From: Symsagittifera roscoffensis
Lineage: Eukaryota > Xenacoelomorpha > Acoela > Convolutidae
Assembly (NCBI RefSeq): GCF_963678635.1
Contig: NC_087070.1
Coordinates: 16,773,318 to 16,837,317 of the forward strand
DNA: 64,000 nt
Reading direction: 5' to 3'
Below, piece by piece: positions 1 to 9,385 of this stretch. Positions within the stretch are counted from its first letter, which is position 1. Each line of letters starts with the position of its first letter. Both the position numbers and the translations under genes were made by a program. Under the pieces are notes generated by a model, which was not told where the DNA came from, searched no databases, and worked only from the letters and a program-made list of their open reading frames with translations.

Positions 1-1809
1 GGGACTAATGATAATGGATGGTTTTGTGGTAGGGGTGGTAACTGTGGTGCGGTAGGTGTTATTTCTATATTATTATGTTTTTCTTCGTAAGTGTTCTGTC
101 TTGTGGCTATTTTCGTGTTAAATTCTTTCATTTGTGCGTCTAGAAGTATTTTGTTTATTGATGATGAAAAAATTCCAAACAATTCTGCAAACAATATGCG
201 TGCTACACTTGCTTGTCTGTTTACTTGTGTGTTTATAGCACATGTGTTATAGATTCCTTTTAAAAGTGAAAAAAGAAATCCTATAAAGTTAAGCATTGCG
301 TATTGGATAGTTAATTTTTCTAAGATGTAATAGGGCCATCCTAAAAAAGCTAGAATTTCATTTTTTAGGGTGACAAAACTGAGAAAATTTATAGGTGAAA
401 TATCTTGTGGTCTGTATTTTTCACCGTTTAAATATATTTAGTCTTTAATGTCTTTAAAATATCCGCTATAATTTTGTGTATAAATATCTGCAAATCCTGT
501 GGTTTCGGCAAGTTTTCTTAAATTTTAGTCAATTGACTGTCTTTCAATAGTGTCCATTTGTGTTAATAGTTCTTGAAATTGTTGTGTTCTAATGTGATGT
601 TGGATATCTGATTTAGAATATATTCCAATTGATTGCAAATCAATATTTGGATTACGAGCAAAAGCTCTGATGTTTTCGGGTGAAATTTTTTTGAGTGATT
701 GAATTAACGTAGGGTATGGAGTAAGGAGATAGTATTTATCTTCATCAGGATTCAATTGTACTACATTGTGGCTATTTTCTGATCCATATGGGACTGCGGT
801 ATCCCAAAAATATGTTCGTCTTGAAAGTGTGTCGACAAAACGTACTTTAATTTTATAGAATATAGGGATTCTTTTATAACAACATTTATCTTCAAAAACA
901 TATAGTGGTGATACTTTTTTGGTACAAGTATAAAACATAAAATATTTCCTTCGTAGTCTAGAAAATTTGATCTATTTCCTGACAATAAGTATCCTGCGTA
1001 GGGTATTTTTAATACTGCTAGTGCGAGTGATTGTAGGATTTGTGTCCTTTCCAATTCGCATAATTGGTGAAGTGTTTCTAATTCGGAGAGTGACATTTCT
1101 TGAAAAATTCGACAAATTGTGTAGTCTAACTTCATATCTATGTGAATATCATGATGGATATTACCGAAATAGGTGTTATTCATTAGTGATAGTTCTTGTA
1201 AACGTGTACTTCTAGTGTCATGTGGCTTTAGTTTTCCACCAGGTTGACCTGTGCTTTTTTGAAAGTTAACTGGTATGTATGATGTTCCTTCATTTAGAGG
1301 ATGACTTGTAGCATAAGGATCAAATTTTATTTTTCCAGTGGTCATGTCGAAACCTTTTTCTTTCTTGTAGTGTTTTTATTTCTTGTAATGTCTAGTCTGA
1401 GTAGTTCGTTTTTACATTCATCGGGATTTAGATGTAGAAGTCGTTCTATATTACTTTGATAGAATGATTCGTGATCAAGTCGGTTTTTATTTCCGTTTGA
1501 AACTTGTGAACAATATACATTCGTTTCGGAAAAAGTTGCTGTAAATTTATATCCTGTGACTGTTGTTGCTCGGGCTTTTGAATACAGTGTTGCTATTACA
1601 TTTGTAGTTTCAATAGCTTGTGGTTCTGTTTCGCATTGTGATACTTGATTTATTGCATATTTGTGTAGTGTTTTTTGTTCGTTTTCTTCACAATCGTAGT
1701 GTGTTACCAAAAAATTCTGGGGTCCTGTGCGAGGAGAAGGATTTGTGTTTTGGTCGGAAAATATTAGAAAAAAGATGTGTTGAAATGTTAATATTTTTAG
1801 AATATACAT
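1..1809 (-). pseudogene. env: Envelope glycoprotein gene, downstream copy (truncated by window, internally deleted)
   Basis: The start codon at 1,809 opens with a signal-peptide-like stretch (MYILKILTFQHIFFLIFS), followed by a Cys-containing ectodomain, as expected for a secreted or type I membrane envelope protein. It overlaps the end of the Pro-rich ORF by 13 nt, an arrangement kept in all three env copies of the window. Relative to the other L copy, about 610 bp are missing near 1,365. The reading frame then resumes at 1,345-761 and shifts again to 938-525, which carries a Cys-rich CCYKRIPI segment. A shared stop ends it at 525, and the membrane-spanning tail (LNFIGFLFSLLKGIY) lies at about 300-200. 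The family was not identified; a class III-like invertebrate retroelement envelope is a guess. Confidence 0.75.
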
Positions 1810-2924
1810 GTGTATGATAATCCTGAGTATGGGTTATAAAATGTTATATAACCAATTGTGTTTTTGGTATATCTATCGTACTTATATATTACTTCAGTTG
1901 TTATCAATGGTGGTGGTAGCAATTGAGCTGTTATATTTGGTGGATTTAATGGGTAAGGATGTTGAACAATATTATTAAGTTTGATCGTGATTTCGAATTT
2001 CAATTGGAGTATTTGAATATTGTGTTCACGAATATCTTCGTAGATATCTTGTCTATATTTTAGTCTATTGAGTTCCCAACTGTGGAGTCGGTTACTATCT
2101 TGATGTTGTCCAAATAATGGTGGGGGTGCTACCAATGTATTCCAATCTAATCGTAAAGGGATATTTGTTGATGATTGTTCTCGATATCTAGCGTCGAGGT
2201 TATTTGGAAAATTTAAAGGGAAAAGCGTCGGTGAAATCTGGCTGAATGATGGTGTTGACGGTAGTGATAATGTTTCTGGTAGTGATGATGATGTTGTTGT
2301 ATACGTAGAAATGTCTATTGGGTCGTTTACTAAATTTAGCTCACCTTGTGTATATGAGTGCGTGGTCCAATATGGTAGTCGTGTTGTGGGATTGGGGGGG
2401 TTAAAGGGATTTTCACGTATTTGTTCAGATGTTGGTGTTGAACCTAAGTAATCTGAGGGTATACTTGATGTGCTACGTTGTGAAAGGAGTAGGGGAGTTT
2501 CTGGTAATGTACTATTTGGGTTTTCTGAAGTAGTTGGTGTTGGTGATTGGGGTATATCGAAATGAACTCTGGGGGTTTGAAAACTTCTGTTTCGTCGTGG
2601 ATGTATAATTTGTCTATTTATTTCGACTGTATTTTGGTTTTGACTAATGTTTCTTATTCTACTTAATTCTTGTGGTAATGTGTGGTACAAGTTATATGTT
2701 GGTTCACTTAGGGGTGCCTGTCGCTGAACTGGTTCTAATGGTTCAGATAAGCGAGCGTGTGGTTCTTCAAAAGTGTATGGATTATCTTGGAAAGAAATTT
2801 GTGTTGATGTTTGGGGGTTTTGGGTAGTTGTAGGTATTGTCGGGTTTTCTTGGGGTGATGTCGGTGAAGACTGATTTTGTGATTGTTGGTTAGCAATTTT
2901 TGAAAGTGTTCTGATTGATTTTTT
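1797..2924 (-). CDS. Pro/Ser/Thr-rich ORF between X and env, downstream copy
   Basis: This is an uninterrupted frame of 375 codons with no ATG near its beginning. It is rich in Pro, Ser, Thr and Gln (for example TPTTSENPNSTLPETP), and becomes more ordered towards the C-terminus with Trp, Leu and Arg residues (LDWNTLVAPPPLFGQ, then ELNRLKYRQDIYED). It ends SGLSYTCIF and overlaps env by 13 nt. The first codon directly follows the UAG that closes ORF X, in the same frame, so it could be reached by readthrough or by splicing. The same protein is recognisable at 7,216-8,343 and in element R2 at 61,950-63,104. That argues it is a real product. No function is recognised; it could be a cytoplasmic or secreted accessory domain. 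Confidence 0.65.
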   Translation of the reverse strand, partial: KKSIRTLSKIANQQSQNQSSPTSPQENPTIPTTTQNPQTSTQISFQDNPYTFEEPHARLSEPLEPVQRQAPLSEPTYNLYHTLPQELSRIRNISQNQNTVEINRQIIHPRRNRSFQTPRVHFDIPQSPTPTTSENPNSTLPETPLLLSQRSTSSIPSDYLGSTPTSEQIRENPFNPPNPTTRLPYWTTHSYTQGELNLVNDPIDISTYTTTSSSLPETLSLPSTPSFSQISPTLFPLNFPNNLDARYREQSSTNIPLRLDWNTLVAPPPLFGQHQDSNRLHSWELNRLKYRQDIYEDIREHNIQILQLKFEITIKLNNIVQHPYPLNPPNITAQLLPPPLITTEVIYKYDRYTKNTIGYITFYNPYSGLSYTCIF

Positions 2925-4325
2925 CTAGTGGAAAAATTTATGTTTATTGTAGTATTCTTCAATTGAAAGAATTAAAAGGATTGTTGCTAAAGCGAATGTG
3001 ATTATTGCCTTTTTTATACATTTGCACTTTGTCAATATTAGGGATGATAAAAATGTTATGATAAAAAATATCTGTTCTACTAAAAATTGGAAGGGTCTGG
3101 ATTCTTCGGCGTTAAATGTCTTCGTGATGGGACAAAATATATACATTTGTGTTACTGGGTCATAATTGCGGAGGATACCGTGGAGGTTAGTATCTTTGAT
3201 GCAATATGTAAAATTAAGGAAAAATGGTGATGTGTTTTTTGAGTTAAGAAACTGAAAACAAAGGTGAAGTTGTCTTGACTGGGTATGCAAATCAAAATGA
3301 TTTTGGATGAAACGATAGTATGTATATATGTGGGTTTGCTTAGTGCGTAACATAATATCGTGGAAACAGTGCAAGTCGCGTTCATGTGGTGAAAGAAAGT
3401 GAAAGGTTAGTGAAAATAACTGAAATTTGTCATGGAAACTTTCGTAAGCTTGAATATCAGCAAGTGCTTCGGAAATGATGTGGTCATACTTTCTATCAAA
3501 AATATTAAGTGTCAATACGTATGACATTTTGATGAAAAATTTTTCTGCTAGTTGTGGGTTAGAGAAGCGATCTTCATCTAAAAATTGGTCTTGATTAGGT
3601 CGGATGATATTATGGTCGTAATATTCTATTGTAAATTCGTTAGCTCGGGGTGCAGTGAATGTTTTTAGTAATTTTTTATATCCTACGTAAGTAAATTGTC
3701 TAGGTGATAGTGTTGCGGTGAGTCTATATAGCATATCTTTATTCTTTTCTATATCGTTATGAGTACTAGATAGTGGCAGGCAAAGGGGATTAGTAAAATG
3801 ATAATATGCTGTCCAGTGAAGTGTCGGCATTAAAACATGTTCATCTACAAAACTACGTGTGTCGTTAGTGTCGTTGAGTGTGATTAAAGTATATTGTGGG
3901 AATGAGGGTAAGGTGATTGCTAGAAAATCTTTCGTGTTGGTATGGTGTGGATGATTAATATATTCGCAGGCTGTTCCTGGTTTGGTCGGGAATGGATGGT
4001 TCGGGAATTTTCTTTTAAAAGTGCGATAAGCTCGGTTAGTGCTACTAGGTGTTTCGGTGGATGTGGATGATTGTGTTAATGATGCAGTGTAAGCTGAGGA
4101 GGGTGTAGGAGTAGGTGGGTTTGAGGATTCTATGGTGGATGACAGTTGATGTATTGTGAGGGTGTTAGGGTGTATTAACTGTTGTTGTAAGGTAATAAAA
4201 TTATCGAGTACTTGGGAAATTTGGAGGGTATCTGGAGAATTATTATATGATCGGTCGGAGTGAAGTGGAGAGTAGGTTGGGGCACTTGCGAAGCATAAGA
4301 AGGAGTGGAAACGGATGGGAGTGAA
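2925..4325 (-). CDS. ORF X: candidate membrane glycoprotein, ends in UAG before the Pro-rich ORF
   Basis: The open frame has 466 codons. The only in-frame ATG I see near the front is at 3,830, giving 301 residues, but the frame is open and protein-like for 165 codons upstream. It starts after a TAA with a hydrophobic leader-like stretch (FHSFLCFASA, then PTYSP). An S/T/P-rich, mucin-like segment follows (about residues 60-100), then an ectodomain with Cys residues. The C-terminal part is strongly hydrophobic (FFIITFLSSLIL, a KCKCIKK basic/Cys patch, then ITFALATILLIL). The initiator may have been lost or may lie on a spliced exon. Only the last about 50 residues survive in the other L copy (8,344-8,505) and in R2 (about 61,820-61,950). 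Family unknown; a second envelope protein is the best reading. Confidence 0.55.
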   Translation of the reverse strand, partial: FTPIRFHSFLCFASAPTYSPLHSDRSYNNSPDTLQISQVLDNFITLQQQLIHPNTLTIHQLSSTIESSNPPTPTPSSAYTASLTQSSTSTETPSSTNRAYRTFKRKFPNHPFPTKPGTACEYINHPHHTNTKDFLAITLPSFPQYTLITLNDTNDTRSFVDEHVLMPTLHWTAYYHFTNPLCLPLSSTHNDIEKNKDMLYRLTATLSPRQFTYVGYKKLLKTFTAPRANEFTIEYYDHNIIRPNQDQFLDEDRFSNPQLAEKFFIKMSYVLTLNIFDRKYDHIISEALADIQAYESFHDKFQLFSLTFHFLSPHERDLHCFHDIMLRTKQTHIYTYYRFIQNHFDLHTQSRQLHLCFQFLNSKNTSPFFLNFTYCIKDTNLHGILRNYDPVTQMYIFCPITKTFNAEESRPFQFLVEQIFFIITFLSSLILTKCKCIKKAIITFALATILLILSIEEYYNKHKFFH

Positions 4326-4796
4326 TTATTCGATGGGATTGGTTGAAAAGGGGGTTTTGAAAAACTGAGGAGTTGGTCTGAATTTTATTTGATGGAGATG
4401 GTTTGGAGTCTGCAAATTTGTCAGGGGTTTCTGTATTAGGGTTATTAAGTTGTGAGGTACAGTATAAAAGTGAAATATCTGAGTTAGTATCAGAATTCGT
4501 GCTTGATTATATAATAATAATCGGAAAATGGGGTGGTGGGAAAGCAAAAAGTGGGATTATTGGGATTGGAGTTTGGAGGTTGGCTGGGTGGGAATTTGAG
4601 CGATGTAGGGCTCCAAGTTGTCGGCTCATCGTGGGCTGAAAAAATGATTATTTTGAGACTGAAAAGTGGTGGTGTGGGGTTGTTCTATAATTTGTTCGTA
4701 TGTCTTATCATTTTGTGAATGATGTGTCGTTATATGTTGGATGGGACTTTGTGGTATATTTGGTCTAGAATTTGGATTATTTGTGATTGCTAGGTT
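4326..4796 (-). other. Gap between upstream env copy and ORF X
   Basis: No intact gene. Past the env stop at 4,797 the same frame continues for about 60 codons with a Pro/Gln/Asn-rich composition before another TGA. A second frame (4,547-4,326) stays open and ends at the TAA just ahead of ORF X. This looks like a decayed env cytoplasmic tail or a lost 5' part of X. Confidence 0.4.
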
Positions 4797-7228
4797 TCAG
4801 AAATTACGTGGGACTAATGATAATGGATGGTTTTGTGGTAGGGGTGGTAACTGTGGTGCGGTAGGTGTTATTTCTATATTATTATGTTTTTCTTCGTAAG
4901 TGTTCTGTCTTGTGGCTATTTTCGTGTTATATTCTTTCATTTGTGCGTCTAGAAGTATTTTGTTTATTGATGATGAAAAAATTCCAAACAATTCTGCAAA
5001 CAATATGCGTGCTACACTTGCTTGTCTGTTTACTTGTGTGTTTATAGCACATGTGTTATAGATTCCTTTTAAAAGTGAAAAAAGAAATCCTATAAAGTTA
5101 AGCATTGCGTATTGGATAGTTAATTTTTCTAAGATGTAATAGGGCCATCCTAAAAAAGCTAGAATTTCATTTTTTAGGGTGACAAAACTGAGAAAATTTA
5201 TAGGTGAAATATCTTGTGGTCTGTATTTTTCACCGTTTAAATATATTTAGTCTTTAATGTCTTTAAAATATCCGCTATAATTTTGTGTATAAATATCTGC
5301 AAATCCTGCGGTTTCGGCAAGTTTTCTTAAATTTTAGTCAATTGACTGTCTTTCAATAGTGTCCATTTGTGTTAATAGTTCTTGAAATTGTTGTGTTCTA
5401 ATGTGATGTTGGATATCTGATTTAGAATATATTCCAATTGATTGCAAATCAATATTTGGATTACGAGCAAAAGCTCTGATGTTTTCGGGTGAAATTTTTT
5501 TGAGTGATTGAATTAACGTAGGGTATGGAGTAAGGAGATAGTATTTATCTTCATCAGGATTCAATTGTACTACATTGTGGCTATTTTCTGATCCATATGG
5601 GACTGCGGTATCCCAAAAATATGTTCGTCTTGAAAGTGTGTCGACAAAACGTACTTTAATTTTATAGAATATAGGGATTCTTTTATAACAACATTTATCT
5701 TCAAAAACATATAGTGGTGATACTTTTTTGGTACAAGTATAAAACATAAAATATTTCCTTCGTAGTCTAGAAAATTTGATCTATTTCCTGACAATAAGTA
5801 TCCTGCGTAGGGTATTTTTAATACTGCTAGTGCGAGTGATTGTAGGATTTGTGTCCTTTCCAATTCGCATAATTGGTGAAGTGTTTCTAATTCGGAGAGT
5901 GACATTTCTTGAAAAATTCGACAAATTGTGTAGTCTAACTTCATATCTATGTGAATATCATGATGGATATTACCGAAATAGGTGTTATTCATTAGTGATA
6001 GTTCTTGTAAACGTGTACTTCTAGTGTCATGTGGCTTTAGTTTTCACCAGGTTGACCTGTGCTTTTTTGAAAGTTAACTGGTATGTATGATGTTCCTTCA
6101 TTTAGAGGATGACTTGTAGCATAAAGATCAAATTTTATTTTTCCAGTGGTCATGTCGAAACCTTTTTCGTATTCGACAAGTATTTCAGAATATTGTGTTT
6201 TATAAAAAGGGTTTCTGTATTTGCATGCAATTTCTGTTTCTTGATATATTTGGAAACGTGTTAAATCATTTTCTATATCATGAATGTTTCTAAAATCATA
6301 ACTTTGTTTTCGGGATGGATTTACTTGTTCGTATGGAATTGATTCTATAAAATGTTTTTCATGAACTTTTATCATTCGAGCGTGTATTTTTGCTACTTGA
6401 AATGTTGTGCATGTATCTTCGGGAAACCAAACAATTGTTGCTTGTGTCCGTGTTGTGGGGTCACAATAACCTTGATCGTTTTTGCAAACGTAATCTAATT
6501 CCTTGATAGATCATTGTGTAATCTGATAAATCTCGTGTGAGTTGTACTTTTTTGAGTTGTATTTTCCGATCGAAAAACATTATTTCTTGATATCCTTTAT
6601 TTTTTGTGTCTGCTTTGCAGTTTGAAGGGTTATTTATTCCAATGTGTGGTATCCAGTGTTTATCGTGTATGTCATATTTAATGTTCCGTGTGCGCCGTTG
6701 TATGGGTTTTTTTCGTCTAGTTTTATATGTCCTTAATATCGTTCAAGTTCTGCTTGATGCACAGAATCAGCAAAGACTTGAAAATTTACTATTTTTCTGT
6801 CTGTGTTTTTATTTCTTGTAATGTTTAGTCTGAGTAGTTCGTTTTTACATTCATCGGGATTTAGATGTAGAAGTTGTTCTATATTACTTTGATAGAATTC
6901 CCGTTTTATTTCCGTTTGAAACTTGTGAACAATGTCCATTCGTTTCGGAAAAAGTAGCTGTAAATTTATATCCTGTGACTGTTGTTGCTGGGGCTTTTGA
7001 ATACAGTGTTGCTATTACATTTGTAGTTTCAATAGCTTGTGGTTCTGTTTCGCATTGTGATACTTGATTTATTGCATATTTGTGTAGTGTTTTTTGTTCG
7101 TTTTCTTCACAATCGTAGTGTGTTACCAAAAAATTCTGGGGTCCTGTGCGAGGAGAAGGATTTGTGTTTTGGTCGGAAAATATTAGAAAAAAGATGTGTT
7201 GAAATGTTAATATTTTTAGAATATACAT
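4797..7228 (-). pseudogene. env: Envelope glycoprotein gene, upstream copy (multiple frameshifts)
   Basis: This is the complete-length homologue of the copy at 1-1,809 and retains the about 610 bp missing there. The signal peptide starts at 7,228. The frame is broken near 6,900, at about 6,040 (one base missing relative to the other copy), and near 5,740. Stops TAA at about 5,334 and TAG at about 5,250 are shared with the other copy, so these lesions predate the duplication. The middle part (about 6,600-6,170) has a Cys-bounded segment with ATIVW, followed by an ARM..H motif region that is well conserved with R2. The C-terminus has a hydrophobic segment (LNFIGFLFSLLKGIY), a helical stretch, then a Pro-rich tail (APQLPPLPQNHP) ending at 4,797. 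It presumably mediated entry or vesicle budding; it is not functional as it stands. Confidence 0.8.
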
Positions 7229-8343
7229 GTGTATGATAATCCTGAGTATGGGTTATAAAATGTTATATAACCAATTGTGTTTTTGGTATATCTATCGTAC
7301 TTATATATTACTTCAGTTGTTATCAATGGTGGTGGTAGCAATTGAGCTGTTATATTTGGTGGATTTAATGGGTAAGGATGTTGAACAATATTATTAAGTT
7401 TGATTGTGATTTCGAATTTCAATTGGAGTATTTGAATATTGTGTTCACGAATATCTTCGTAGATATCTTGTCTATATTTTAGTCTATTGAGTTCCCAACT
7501 GTGGAGTCGGTTACTATCTTGATGTTGTCCAAATAATGGTGGGGGTGCTACCAATGTATTCCAATCTAATCGTAAAGGGATATTTGTTGATGATTGTTCT
7601 CGATATCTAGCGTCGAGGTTATTTGGAAAATTTAAAGGGAAAAGCGTCGGTGAAATCTGGCTGAATGATGGTGTTGACGGTAGTGATAATGTTTCTGGTA
7701 GTGATGATGATGTTGTTGTATACGTAGAAATGTCTATTGGGTCGTTTACTAAGTTTGGCTCACCTTGTGTATATGAGTGCGTGGTCCAATATGGTAGTCG
7801 TGTTGTGGGATTGGGGGGGTTAAAGGGATTTTCACGTATTTGTTCAGATGTTGGTGTTGAACCTAAGTAATCTGAGGGTATACTTGAGGTGCTACGTTGT
7901 GAAAGGAGTAGGGGAGTTTCTGGTAATGTACTATTTGGGTTTTCTGAACTAGTTGGTGTTGGTGATTGGGGTATATCGAAATGAACTCTGGGGGTTTGAA
8001 AACTTCTGTTTCGTCGTGGATGTATAATTTGTCTATTTATTTCGACTGTATTTTGGTTTTGACTAATGTTTCTTATTCTACTTAATTCTTGTGGTAATGT
8101 GGGGTACAAGTTATATGTTGGTTCACTTAGGGGTGCCTGTCGCTGAACTGGTTCTAATGGTTCAGATAAGCGAGCGTGTCGTTCTTCAAAAGTGTATGGA
8201 TTATCTTGGAAAGAAATTTGTGTTGATGTTTGGGGTTTTTGGGTAGTTGTAGGTATTGTCGGGTTTTCTTGGGGTGATGTCGGTGAAGACTGATTTTGTG
8301 ATTGTTGGTTAGCAATTTTTGAAAGTATTCTGATTGATTTTTT
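7216..8343 (-). CDS. Pro/Ser/Thr-rich ORF between X and env, upstream copy
   Basis: Open frame of 375 codons, a near-identical duplicate of 1,797-2,924 (constant offset 5,419). It again begins directly after an in-frame UAG (8,344-8,346) that ends the X remnant, and again overlaps the env start by 13 nt. The few differences are substitutions, with no indels. Either the duplication is recent or the frame is tolerated; the two copies cannot be told apart as functional or not. Confidence 0.62.
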   Translation of the reverse strand, partial: KKSIRILSKIANQQSQNQSSPTSPQENPTIPTTTQKPQTSTQISFQDNPYTFEERHARLSEPLEPVQRQAPLSEPTYNLYPTLPQELSRIRNISQNQNTVEINRQIIHPRRNRSFQTPRVHFDIPQSPTPTSSENPNSTLPETPLLLSQRSTSSIPSDYLGSTPTSEQIRENPFNPPNPTTRLPYWTTHSYTQGEPNLVNDPIDISTYTTTSSSLPETLSLPSTPSFSQISPTLFPLNFPNNLDARYREQSSTNIPLRLDWNTLVAPPPLFGQHQDSNRLHSWELNRLKYRQDIYEDIREHNIQILQLKFEITIKLNNIVQHPYPLNPPNITAQLLPPPLITTEVIYKYDRYTKNTIGYITFYNPYSGLSYTCIF

Positions 8344-8505
8344 CTAGTGGAAAAATTTATGTTTATTGTAGTATTCTTCAATGAAAAGAATTAAAAGGAT
8401 TGTACCTAAAGCGAATGTGATTATTGCCTTTTTTATACATTTGCACTTTGTCAATATTAGGGATGATAAAAATGTTATGATAAAAAAATATCTGTTCTAC
8501 TAAAA
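8344..8505 (-). pseudogene. C-terminal remnant of ORF X, upstream copy
   Basis: Only the last about 50 codons of X remain: the membrane segment, the KCKCIKK patch and the tail ending FFH before UAG. There is an extra A in the poly-A stretch near 8,480 relative to the other copy. Homology with the downstream X stops sharply at about 8,506 (corresponding to about 3,091). Beyond that the upstream copy has unrelated sequence that encodes a different hydrophobic ORF. This breakpoint is one edge of the tandem duplication or a deletion. Confidence 0.7.
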
Positions 8506-8535
8506 ATTGTTCGTATCATTTAAGTAGACTTTGGA

Positions 8536-8964
8536 TTATCGTACCTGTGAATATATAATCAATGATTTGGAAAAGTTGGAGATATATTTCAAATAGGGAG
8601 TAGAAAATTTAAAAAAACGTAACAAAAAAATTATTAAAATGATGATAAAAGCTTCAAAAGTATCAAATAGAAATATAAATAAAAGTTTGAGTAGTATGAA
8701 AAAGTTTATGAAAATATTGAAAATTGTATTTTTAAAGATATTGACTGATCGAGAGAAGAGCATTTAAGAAATGATTTCTTTGTCGAATATTTTTTGATGT
8801 TTGAGGCGAGATTCAAGTGTGGTCGAGTTATTAATTGATTTTTTGACAAGTGCGTTGAGTTTTGTGAAAAGTTGTTCGGGGCTAATTTTATGGTGTTCGG
8901 GAGATCTTCTTTGCTTTATTTTTATTTTTCGGGTGATCTGGGGTATATTTGAGATATTTGTACT
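8536..8964 (-). CDS. Small hydrophobic ORF pair, possibly one membrane protein split by a TAA
   Basis: Two ORFs lie in the same frame, separated only by TAA immediately followed by ATG (8,766-8,761). The first (66 codons, no ATG) is basic then amphipathic: KIKIKQRRSPEHHK, then EQLFTKLNALVKK with heptad-like spacing. The second (75 codons from the ATG at 8,763) is very hydrophobic with two likely membrane helices (IFNIFINFFILLKLLFIFLF and AFIIILIIFLLRFF). It has no counterpart in the other env block or in R2. A basic/heptad segment followed by membrane helices is compatible with the end of a fusion-type protein or a viroporin-like protein, but no family is recognised. The TAA may be a mutation in a once continuous frame. 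Confidence 0.4.
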
Positions 8965-9385
8965 TTAGGCCAAATGAATATGGTCGTTTTTTACTTTAGG
9001 CTAACTTACCATTTTTGGTTGAAGGGTTTTTGAGGTCTGAGTTGGGAAAATATTGTTGATCTTTGCGTTATTAGATAGGGGAGGGTTGTGATATTATGGT
9101 GGTATTTTTTTTAGTTGTCAAGTTTTAGCGGGTTGCTTATTTTGACCTGGAGGTTGTAAAGTTATAGTTATAGATATGCCTGGAGTTTAATATTATTCGG
9201 CTAATAGGTTGGTGTTAGAGATATAGAAGGTGACGGATTTAAGTGAATCCTATTGGCTGAACCTGAACTAGAATTGTTGCGTATTTCTCAGCATGTTATC
9301 TTGAAAAATGAAAATTCAAAATAGTTCAGAGGTGCAAAATTTTTTAATTTTTAAAATCAAAGTTGTTTTTGAAATTCAACTTTCT
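8965..9385 (-). other. Non-coding stretch between pol and the envelope block
   Basis: No ORF. Part of it (about 9,120-9,210) aligns with the same position in R2 (about 61,670-61,800), so it belongs to the element. A consensus-like splice donor (G/GTAAGT, minus strand, 9,004-9,010) is present; retroviral env mRNAs are spliced, but chance cannot be excluded. Confidence 0.4.

Noticed and set aside
901-975. Furin-like Arg-x-Arg-Arg before a hydrophobic stretch in one env frame
   Set aside because: It exists only in the shifted frame. The neighbouring frame carries the conserved protein, so it is an artefact of the shared one-base shift.
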